DNA of 64,000 bases from SZUA-36 sp963801195 (GTDB lineage Bacteria > Pseudomonadota > Gammaproteobacteria > Xanthomonadales > SZUA-36), in the NCBI GenBank assembly GCA_963801195.1, contig CAWDDX010000003.1, positions 868,001 through 932,000 on the forward strand, in the 5' to 3' direction. Positions 17,765 through 24,691 of the stretch are shown piece after piece; the first letter of the stretch is position 1, and every line of letters begins with the position of its first letter. A program made the translations under genes and the position numbers. Under the pieces are notes generated by a model, which was not told the DNA's origin, did no database searches, and was given only the letters and a program-made list of their open reading frames with translations.

Positions 17765-19921
17765 CTAGGCCCGTTTGGCGAACCAGCGCTTGATCCCCCA
17801 GGAACCGAACACGATTAACAAAGCCAGTCCTGCGAGAACTGCAATACGCCCGGCCCCGGGTGAGCGGATTGCCGACATGGCTTGATCGGACAGCGCCGCG
17901 AGTGCCAATGTGCCGGGAATCATGCCGAGCAGCGTTCCGAGTGCAAAATCCCGAAAACGAATATGCGATGCACCCGCTACAAGGTTGACTACGGTGAACG
18001 GTGCAACCGGTACGATGCGCAGTGTAATCATGGCCAAAAGACCCTGCCGGCCCAAGGCCTGGCTTGCCCGAAAGATCAGTTGCCCGGGGAGCTTTTTCAT
18101 CGTTTCGTGTCCAAGATAGTGCCCGATACCAAAGGTAACGAGGGCGCTCAATTCGGCGCCGAGCAGCGCATAAGAGAAACCGTAGGCCGCACCAAAGGCC
18201 AGGCCCGTGGCGATGATCATCAATGTTACCGGCAGCATCAGCAGGCCGCCGACGATAAAAACAGCTGCGATAATGAAAGGAGCGAACCAGGCCCCCTTGA
18301 TACCCGACATCCGGTCGAATATCGTCGATACATCTACCCAATCAGAGAGCGGGGTCCAACGCCAGGCCGCAGCCAGGGCCAGGGTCAGCAATAACAACGA
18401 TGCCAGACTTGTCAGGCCCCGCCACGCCGGAGCCCGGTCCTCGTTTGCGATCAACCTGTTTTTGAAATATTCACCATTGATGGGTTGCTCCGGGTCAGCG
18501 ATGTCGGTTGCCGGTACGCTGGCGTCCAATTCCGGGGTGACCCGCATCGGAAATGGGCCCAGGGTCCGGCCGGGATGTTGAAGCGCCGAGATGGCACCGA
18601 TCAACGATTGCCGGTTTGCCAGTTCCGAGGCAACGTCCTGTGCTGCGACATCGAGATGTTCTGCCAATAGCCGGTTTCGCAACAGCGCAATACCTTCTTG
18701 CCGGTGTGCATCAGCACCCGCCTCGATTGCCAGGTTGCATTCGGTGTCCAGTCCCATGGAACGATTGTTGAGGTTTGCAGAGCCCGCAAAGACGAGTTCA
18801 TCATCCACTACCATGACTTTGGAGTGCAAGTTAATGCATTGCTTACCCAGTCCGGGCCTTTCAGGATAAAACACCCTTAGCCGCCCGTGGCGATCCGCCG
18901 CTTTTAATTGGTTGATCCGGCGTTCGCGCAGTACGTCCATGGTGTTCTGAGACAACCAGCCGACCGTGTTGAAAGGGAATACCAGGACAACTTCCGGACC
19001 GTCGGACTCATCCAGCCGGCTTGCCAGGGCGCCGCTGATTGACGGTGCCGTGAAGTACTGATTTTCGATGTAAATCCATTGCCTCGCCCTTGCTATAGCG
19101 TCGAGCAGAAGATGTTCAACCTCACGAACTTCGGATTGCTGCCCGTATGCGGGCATGGTGCGCGCAATGCCAACCGGGGTGTCAACAAGATCCGCCTCAA
19201 GGCCTTGAGGCCAGACCTGCTGGCTGTTATTTGATTCCGGGGCGTGTAATTCCTCCCCCGTGGCTATCTTCCAGCGCTGGCGGCACAAGTCACCGAGGTC
19301 GGCTGCAACTTTACCGGAAACCATGAGTTGCACATCATGATAGGGTTGCGGGATGTTACTGTCAGTGTCTGCCCGGCGATGATCATCCGCCCGGTGGTCA
19401 CTGGCGTCCCAGCGGCCACGGGTGAAGTCGAGTCCGCCCACGAAAGCCACTTTGTCATCTACGACAGCCACTTTCTGATGGTGTGATGCGCCTGCCGGAA
19501 AGTGGCGGTCAAGCTCGAAGTGCATCCGTTCGTGCGTGCTCCAGTCAAATTTGACCTTTGGAGCCCATTCGCGGTCCGGCGCCAGAATCAATGAGTAGTC
19601 CCAGCTCAGCACACGAATTTCGAGTTCCGGTCGGCGTTGCACCAGTGCATTCAGAAAGTCACAGAGTGCGGTGGGAAAGCCATCATTGGTTTTTTCCCGA
19701 ACCAACTCGAATCGGCTGTCGATATCCCAACCCAGAATAAGAATGGAGCGCCGGGCATTCATAGCGGTTTTCCTGAATACGGGAAAATAGGACGCACCGT
19801 CAACCAGATAGCAAACCCGCTCTGCGTGAGCGATCCTCCAGCAATTTTCAGAAGTCTTCAGCGTAGGTGATGTTTCGATTTTTATCTCCAGAATGAAATG
19901 AATACCCAATGAAGCGGTCAA
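17765..19921 (-). CDS. Phospholipase D-like/VTT-domain membrane fusion protein
   Basis: 718 residues. Two HKD motifs define the active site: H148-Q-K150 with D155 (SHHQKVAVVDD) and H366-S-K368 with D373 (LHSKVMVVDDE). A linker leads to one helix (SLASLLLLTLALAAA, about 510) and a DedA/VTT (SNARE-associated) membrane domain at about 540-700 with FGAAYGFSYALLGAELSAL. The PLD half is probably a cardiolipin synthase or phospholipase; VTT domains move lipids across bilayers. Homology begins around residue 25, so a start before ATG54 is needed; the TTG at 19921 is only a best guess. A sigma-54-type promoter stands at 19949-19964. Confidence 0.88.
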   Translation of the reverse strand: MTASLGIHFILEIKIETSPTLKTSENCWRIAHAERVCYLVDGASYFPVFRKTAMNARRSILILGWDIDSRFELVREKTNDGFPTALCDFLNALVQRRPELEIRVLSWDYSLILAPDREWAPKVKFDWSTHERMHFELDRHFPAGASHHQKVAVVDDKVAFVGGLDFTRGRWDASDHRADDHRRADTDSNIPQPYHDVQLMVSGKVAADLGDLCRQRWKIATGEELHAPESNNSQQVWPQGLEADLVDTPVGIARTMPAYGQQSEVREVEHLLLDAIARARQWIYIENQYFTAPSISGALASRLDESDGPEVVLVFPFNTVGWLSQNTMDVLRERRINQLKAADRHGRLRVFYPERPGLGKQCINLHSKVMVVDDELVFAGSANLNNRSMGLDTECNLAIEAGADAHRQEGIALLRNRLLAEHLDVAAQDVASELANRQSLIGAISALQHPGRTLGPFPMRVTPELDASVPATDIADPEQPINGEYFKNRLIANEDRAPAWRGLTSLASLLLLTLALAAAWRWTPLSDWVDVSTIFDRMSGIKGAWFAPFIIAAVFIVGGLLMLPVTLMIIATGLAFGAAYGFSYALLGAELSALVTFGIGHYLGHETMKKLPGQLIFRASQALGRQGLLAMITLRIVPVAPFTVVNLVAGASHIRFRDFALGTLLGMIPGTLALAALSDQAMSAIRSPGAGRIAVLAGLALLIVFGSWGIKRWFAKRA

Positions 19922-19948
19922 TTCTCTGACGGCTCCGTCATGTTCTAA

Positions 19949-19964
19949 TGCAATTTATATGCCG
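19949..19964 (-). promoter_or_regulatory. Candidate sigma-54 promoter of the PLD-VTT operon
   Basis: On the minus strand: CGGCATATAAATTGCA, GG and GC 10 bases apart, perfect TTGCA, one change in TGGCA. Initiation near 19938 leaves room only for starts at or below 19921, supporting the TTG start. It lies back-to-back with the activator gene. Confidence 0.6.
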
Positions 19965-20024
19965 CTTCAGTTTCTGTGGCACGTTGGTGTAGTGATGACC
20001 CACCTATTGGAGTATGATTTTCCA

Positions 20025-21357
20025 ATGCCAGTTGCGCTCATTATTGATGATGATTCCGAGTCGTCACTCGAACTGAGTGAAATCGCCCGAAACTGTGGTT
20101 TGAGTGTAGAAACGGCGCGGGATTTCGCGGCCGCACGCAGACAGTTGCTAAACCGTTCGCCGGAAGTCGCGATTGTGAAAATTGAAACCGGCGACGAACG
20201 CGACCAGGACGAATCTTTCAGGATTATCGGCCGGACTGAACTTTCCGAAGTCGCCGAAGTGTACCTGGTGTCTCCCGATCCGGACTATCGTTCTGCACTC
20301 CGCGGAATGCAGGTTGGAGCTTCCGATTATTTTCATTGGCCGGTTGATGAAGAGCGTCTGCGCACTGCGTTGAATGACCTGGTCGCGGAAATCAAGGCTT
20401 CCGGAAATGATACGTCGGTAGAAAAGCAGGCCAGCATAGGTCTTCTGCAAGGTAAATCTCCGGCTATGCACCGAGTTTACCGAATGATTCGCAGGGTAGC
20501 GCCAACGGAAGCGACGATTTTGCTGGCTGGAGAGAGTGGCTGTGGCAAGGAACTTATTGCCCGCACCATACACGGACTCAGTAACCGCAGCCGATGGACC
20601 TTTCGTCGCCATGAACTGTGGAGCCATTGCCGGCGATTTGATCGAGAGCGAGCTGTTCGGTCATCAGAAAGGCGCATTTACCGGGGCGTTAGCCAGCCAC
20701 AAAGGTTTTTTTGAACGGGCCCGGGGCGGAACACTTTTGCTTGACGAAGTCACCGAAATGGAACCGGGCCTTCAGGTCAAGCTGCTGCGCGTACTCGAAA
20801 CCCGGCACATCCGGCCAGTGGGCGGAGAAAAGGACATCGATATCGATGTACGTATCATCGCTTCGACCAACCGTGAGCCCGAGGAAGCGCTCAACGATGG
20901 CCAGTTACGGGAGGACCTCTATTACCGCCTGGCTGAATTCCCGCTTCGTGCTCCCCCTTTGCGTGAACGCGGTGAAGATGTTGTCCTGCTCGCGAAAGAG
21001 TTTCTGCAGCAGGCCAACAAACGTGAATCCACCAGCAAAACATTCGCGGCGGAAACTTTGGATCTGTTAAGGCTTCATGACTGGCCGGGTAATGTGCGGG
21101 AGCTGAAAAATGCCGTATCCCGCGCTTTCATTCTCGCTACCGGTGAAATTCGCCCGGACGACCTTCCGGGGTCCATACCCACCGGTGGCACACTTACCGG
21201 CGATTTTCTTCGTTTTCCCATTGGCTCAAATCTCGCGGAAATTGAGCGGCGTATGATTTTGGCCACACTCGAGCAGCATGATGGTGATAAACCGCTTACT
21301 GCTGAAGTGCTCGGCATCAGCCTCAAAACCTTGTACAACCGTCTGAAGAGCTATTAA
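20025..21357 (+). pseudogene. Sigma-54-dependent activator with degenerate receiver; one-base frameshift in the AAA+ domain
   Basis: Read with one base removed near 20591-20592, this gives about 443 residues. Residues 1-120 form a receiver-like domain: the acidic pocket is kept (ALIIDDD) but the phosphoacceptor position is Lys52 (VAIVKIE) and the switch Lys is Trp (YFHWPVD). The AAA+ domain has Walker A (GESGCGKE), GAFTGA for sigma-54 contact and the LLDEVTEM Walker B. A Fis-type helix-turn-helix ends the protein (AEVLGISLKTLYNRLKSY). An extra C at 20591-20592 moves the frame from AGC-CGA-TGG to AGC-GAT-GGA (SDGPF). It may be a true mutation or a sequencing error. Confidence 0.8.
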
Positions 21358-21363
21358 TTAACC

Positions 21364-21517
21364 CGAACATTGCATCAGTATCCCGGCCCTGGCTGGTTCA
21401 GGTACGCCTCGGCTTGGGCTTCCTTCAAGCCGTAGCAACGGCTACGTCTTTCAGTCCAGCCTGGCGCCGGGTCGCACCTGTCGTCAGCCATCATCCGGGA
21501 TACTGGTGCAATGTTCG
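21364..21517. repeat. 23-bp inverted repeat enclosing about 108 bp with inner hairpins
   Basis: CGAACATTGCATCAGTATCC extended by CGG (21364-21386) pairs with 21495-21517, leaving a single G-U wobble. Between the arms, CGTAGC-AACG-GCTACG forms a further stem (about 21431-21446). It starts 7 bases after the activator stop and contains no ORF. It may be a structured RNA, a large terminator or a MITE-like element. The rest of the 392-base gap, up to the next gene at 21750, holds TTACA at 21544, TGTAA at 21568 and the promoter at 21647. Confidence 0.7.
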
Positions 21518-21646
21518 TGCTGAAGCCTTTTTCGGTTTTTCTCTTACAGTAGTTTTTTCAATCCCTTTGTAAATTTAAAACGCGGGAAACGCGGGCCAGT
21601 GCCCGCGGAACTGTGATCGTCAGCTATTTGAGAGCGTTTTCTGCTT

Positions 21647-21662
21647 TGGTGTGAAAATTGCA
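21647..21662 (+). promoter_or_regulatory. Candidate sigma-54 promoter of the PRC-barrel gene
   Basis: TGGTGTGAAAATTGCA: GG at 21648-21649 and GC at 21660-21661 are 10 bases apart; TTGCA is perfect and the -24 box is TGGTG instead of TGGCA. Initiation would be near 21673, 77 bases before the ATG. Confidence 0.55.
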
Positions 21663-21749
21663 TTAATGACTTTGTACCATGAGAGCAAACTCGAGAATGA
21701 AGTCCGGCGCGCAAGATCAACACCCTGAACAAAGGCAACATGTAACAAG

Positions 21750-22028
21750 ATGGAACAGCAATACAATCTGACCCAGATAAACGGCGCCGAGGTTTTCGAC
21801 CGGCATGGCGTGGGTCTCGGTACGATCCGGCAACTCACGGTCAACGTGAAAGAAGGGTATATCGAATATGCGACGCTGCGAATCGATTCCGGCGAAAAGA
21901 ATAATCGCCTCGAAGTGGATATACCCTGGAGCCAGTTTCGGCTGGCGAAGGACAGTCGACACCTTGAACTCAACATCAGCCTGGCCGTTCTGGAGGCTGT
22001 TGCCACACGCCGCTCGTTTAGAAATTAA
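21750..22028 (+). CDS. PRC-barrel domain protein
   Basis: 92 residues forming one PRC-barrel: LTQINGAEVFDRHGVGLGTI, VNVKEGYIEYATLRI, RLEVDIPWSQFRL. The FDRHGVGLGTI turn and the second half with its basic and acidic patches fit the small stand-alone PRC proteins found in stress operons. The ribosome-binding site is weak (AACAAG). It follows a sigma-54-type promoter and precedes the Usp gene, with which it is not obviously co-transcribed because that gene has its own promoter. Confidence 0.8.
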   Translation: MEQQYNLTQINGAEVFDRHGVGLGTIRQLTVNVKEGYIEYATLRIDSGEKNNRLEVDIPWSQFRLAKDSRHLELNISLAVLEAVATRRSFRN

Positions 22029-22106
22029 GGAACCGGTCTCAGTCATCGGATCAAGGCCGGTTCGAAAAGGCAGGCTGGTAATAACGACAAAATTTTCCAT
22101 TATCTA

Positions 22107-22119
22107 TGTAAATTTTACA
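22107..22119. promoter_or_regulatory. Perfect TGTAA-N3-TTACA palindrome upstream of the Usp promoter
   Basis: TGTAAATTTTACA is identical in design to the palindrome at 10339-10351. It ends 52 bp before the GG of the -24 element at 22172, closer than usual but workable for an activator bound near the promoter. Confidence 0.5.
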
Positions 22120-22169
22120 AAAAAACCATCATTTCTTTCCAATATCGCTATTTGAACGGGAAGCAAGTG

Positions 22170-22186
22170 CTGGCATGGAGATTGCA
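22170..22186 (+). promoter_or_regulatory. Sigma-54-type promoter of the Usp-mgtC operon
   Basis: CTGGCATGGAGATTGCA: GG (22172-22173) and GC (22184-22185) exactly 10 bases apart, with TGGCA and TTGCA boxes perfect. Initiation would be near 22197, 25 bases before the ATG. Confidence 0.78.
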
Positions 22187-22221
22187 TCTTTATAACCAGG
22201 TCCAGAAGAGGAACGTAAACC

Positions 22222-23484
22222 ATGATGAATCACGCGAAAGAAACCAATTTGTCGATACGGCGGATACTGGTCCTGGTCGATCCTGACCAGGTTCTCCATG
22301 CTCCACTCCAGGATTCCGGAGTGCTGCAGCGCGCCATACAACTGGCGCAAACTTCAGGTGCGGAACTGGAGCTATTTCATCCGTATCATGACGCCTCGCT
22401 CGAGCTGGGCCTGTTCGCAAACCGTGAAGAGGTGAATCTCGAAAAAGAGCGTGTGACCAACCACGCTGCGACGCGCATGGCAGAGTTGGCCCTGCAATTA
22501 AAATCCTCCGGTGTATCAGCCCGTCACGAAGTGCGCTGGGACCACCCGCCTGCCGATGCCATTCTGCGAAAAATTGCAGACTCCCGGGCTGACCTGGTGA
22601 TAAAAGAGACACGGGCCCCCGACTACATCATGGGTCTGGCAGATCACTCTGACTGGGAACTGATTCGAAATTCCCCGGCCCATTTATGGTTTGTCAAAGA
22701 AGGGGCCCCGCTAACGGGAACCATATTGACCGCTGTTGGTGGCACTGCCTGGGAAGAGGGGATCATGACACCTTCCGATTTCGAAGTATTCGAAGTAGGG
22801 AATTCGATTGCCGACAAGATCAATGCTCAAAACCGTCCGATACATTGCTATGAGGTGCCGCGGGTCGAGGCCTACGCCTCCTACGAACCCTTGTTTGCAG
22901 GCATGACCAGCATCTCCCGACGGAACTGGGAAGATGTGGCGCGGCTTCATGGCCAGGCCATTGACGATTTCGCTGAACACTTTGGCATCAACCGTGACCA
23001 GGTACTGGTATCCAAAGGTCACCCCGCCGAGGTAATGCCGGAAATGGCGCGTGAACTGTCAGCCGGACTGTTGGTCATGGGCGCCCGTAACATGGGACGC
23101 TGGCAGCGTGTATTTAATCCCGTCACTGCGGAGCCGGTGCTCTCTGATGCGCCATGTGACGTGTTGTTTGTGAAGGAAAGCGACAATGTGGAAATTCCCG
23201 AGGCGACGGAAAAGCCGACAAGCGGTGTGCCCGAGGTCGATCTCGAGATGGCGATTACGAACCCGGAAAATGTCTTCAAGTCACCCCGGGCCGTGATTGA
23301 AAACAACCAGTTGACGTCGGACCTGCGTGAACGGATCCTCGAGTTATGGGATCTCGACGTCCGGGCCCGGCTGACCCTGGAAGACGAGGGCGGTTCGGTT
23401 AAGTCGTCCCCCGCCGGCCTGCTGAAGGAAATCAAAAACGCGAAGATTGCCCTGGCGGAAAAAGAGTCGCGTCGTGCGGGCTGA
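22222..23484 (+). CDS. Tandem universal stress protein (UspE-like)
   Basis: 420 residues with two Usp domains: residues about 12-155 (IRRILVLVDPDQ to AHLWFVKEG) and about 165-325 (TGTILTAVGGTAWE to CDVLFVKES), followed by a 95-residue charged tail. The ATP-loop is degenerate in the second domain: GARNMGRWQRVFNPVTAE lacks the usual Gly-Ser, as in UspE. The protein is cytosolic and probably a stress sensor or chaperone-like factor. It lies downstream of a strong sigma-54-type promoter and a palindrome. The MgtC-like gene follows within 40 bases, probably in the same operon. Confidence 0.85.
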   Translation: MMNHAKETNLSIRRILVLVDPDQVLHAPLQDSGVLQRAIQLAQTSGAELELFHPYHDASLELGLFANREEVNLEKERVTNHAATRMAELALQLKSSGVSARHEVRWDHPPADAILRKIADSRADLVIKETRAPDYIMGLADHSDWELIRNSPAHLWFVKEGAPLTGTILTAVGGTAWEEGIMTPSDFEVFEVGNSIADKINAQNRPIHCYEVPRVEAYASYEPLFAGMTSISRRNWEDVARLHGQAIDDFAEHFGINRDQVLVSKGHPAEVMPEMARELSAGLLVMGARNMGRWQRVFNPVTAEPVLSDAPCDVLFVKESDNVEIPEATEKPTSGVPEVDLEMAITNPENVFKSPRAVIENNQLTSDLRERILELWDLDVRARLTLEDEGGSVKSSPAGLLKEIKNAKIALAEKESRRAG

Positions 23485-23516
23485 AGATATTTCAAATGCG
23501 TTCAAGGGAAGTGTCC

Positions 23517-23933
23517 GTGTTTGAACTTGATTGGCACGCAATACTGATGAATTTGTACCAGGTGGGCATAGCATATGTGCTGGCTTTACCGGTGGCCTGG
23601 GACCGCGAACAAGAAGCCCGAAGCGCAGGTCTGCGAACTTTCCCGCTGGTTTCGATCGCAGCCTGCGGCTATATGCTGGTGGGCATTCAGGTGCTTGATT
23701 CAACCGATGCGGAGTCGCGCGTGCTGTATGGCATTGTCGCCGGAATGGGCTTCATCGGTGGTGGCGCCATACTGAAAAGCAGCGGCAGCGTAACAGGCAC
23801 TGCCACTGCGGCGAGCCTGTGGATGACCGGCGCCATCGGTATCGCGGTCGCCTTTCACCGCTACGAAATTGCGATTGTGCTGGCCGTTCTGAATTACCTG
23901 ACCCTGCACTATGTCAAGCAATTCAAACAATAG
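23517..23933 (+). CDS. MgtC/SapB-family inner-membrane protein
   Basis: About 138 residues with four to five hydrophobic helices. The family signature RTFPLVSIAACGYMLVG and the region GMGFIGGGAILKSSGSVTG-TATAASLWMTGAIG are clear. MgtC-like proteins act at low magnesium, in acid tolerance and in membrane potential control. The start is likely the GTG at 23517, seven bases after AAGGGAA; an ATG at 23496 and a GTG at 23511 are in frame. It follows the Usp gene closely and has no promoter of its own. Confidence 0.85.
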   Translation: MFELDWHAILMNLYQVGIAYVLALPVAWDREQEARSAGLRTFPLVSIAACGYMLVGIQVLDSTDAESRVLYGIVAGMGFIGGGAILKSSGSVTGTATAASLWMTGAIGIAVAFHRYEIAIVLAVLNYLTLHYVKQFKQ

Positions 23934-24032
23934 GGCGCTATGAGCGGAGAGGTGAACCATGCCTGAAAGTTTCAAGCGACTTTACGCTTAAGCGGCGCTG
24001 ACTTCGTTTGACTTCTTCTGGAAAGCGGGAGC

Positions 24033-24140
24033 ATGGACCACGATATGGCAGGAGCATTCAGGCTAAAAACCACCATTGCCGTGGCCGCCGCCGTCACACT
24101 GGCTGGTGGCTTGCTGTCCTTTGCCATTACAGGCAACTGA
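24033..24140 (+). CDS. Possible 35-residue single-helix membrane protein
   Basis: Open frame starting at the ATG at 24033 with GGGAG only two bases upstream; an internal ATG at 24045 is also possible. It encodes a basic start followed by a hydrophobic helix (TTIAVAAAVTLAGGLLSFAI) and a short polar end. Such tiny membrane proteins are common in stress regions, but there is no homology I can cite, and the ribosome-binding site is poorly placed. Confidence 0.35.
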   Translation: MDHDMAGAFRLKTTIAVAAAVTLAGGLLSFAITGN

Positions 24141-24156
24141 GTTTGGTGCATGCTTT

Positions 24157-24172
24157 TGGCACGATAATTACT
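24157..24172 (+). promoter_or_regulatory. Imperfect sigma-54-like promoter of the SpoIIAA-like gene
   Basis: TGGCACGATAATTACT: the -24 box TGGCACG is perfect and the GG at 24158-24159 is correctly placed, but the -12 box is TTAC instead of TTGC. Listed as weak because the GC is normally conserved. A TTACA half-site lies at 24127-24131. Confidence 0.35.
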
Positions 24173-24222
24173 TGATCAATCTTGAAGACCATTTCAAACA
24201 CAGACATTTACTGGAGAATATT

Positions 24223-24597
24223 ATGGCAATTACCATTCTTGAACTCGCACCTGACAGCCTCGAAGTCATTATCGTGGGAACGATGGAAAAAAGTGACTAC
24301 GACGTGTTTGTTCCGGCGGTAGAAAAACGCATCGATGAGTGTGGTGAAGCAAACCTTCTGCTCAACGTTTCTAATTTTGAAGGCTGGTCACCGAAGGCGA
24401 TTTGGGAAGATCTGAAGTTCGATATCAAGCACTACAACGATATATCCAGGCTGGCTCTGCTGGCGGCAAACTCGGAAAAGGAATGGATGGCTACTTTGTC
24501 CAAGCCTTTTACCGGCGCAAAAGTCAAATTCTTCTCCCTGGACGCGCATGAATCCGCGAGACAATGGGTAATAAATAAAAATCAGGCAACGAATTGA
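24223..24597 (+). CDS. SpoIIAA-like (STAS-fold) protein
   Basis: 124 residues, ATG at 24223 with GGAG eight bases upstream; the long open frame upstream has no homology. It fits the SpoIIAA-like domain family: MAITILELAPDSLEVIIVG, then ANLLLNVSNFEGW and FDIKHYNDISRLALLA, ending FFSLDAHESARQWV. These small proteins lie in stress or membrane operons and their partner is unknown. The serine usually phosphorylated in true SpoIIAA is not evident. Confidence 0.8.
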   Translation: MAITILELAPDSLEVIIVGTMEKSDYDVFVPAVEKRIDECGEANLLLNVSNFEGWSPKAIWEDLKFDIKHYNDISRLALLAANSEKEWMATLSKPFTGAKVKFFSLDAHESARQWVINKNQATN

Positions 24598-24691
24598 TTC
24601 TGCTTTTCAAAATCATACAAACAAGTTCTTGAATCGACCATCATTGAATAAACAATAAACAGGAGATACCTGCCACCAGGATTTTAATTGC

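Noticed and set aside
17754..18341. N-terminal extension of the endonuclease/phosphatase-family ORF (438 codons in total)
   Set aside because: The extra part lies in another frame of the PLD-VTT gene, is Arg/His/Cys-rich and has no homology; the family begins at MTEID.
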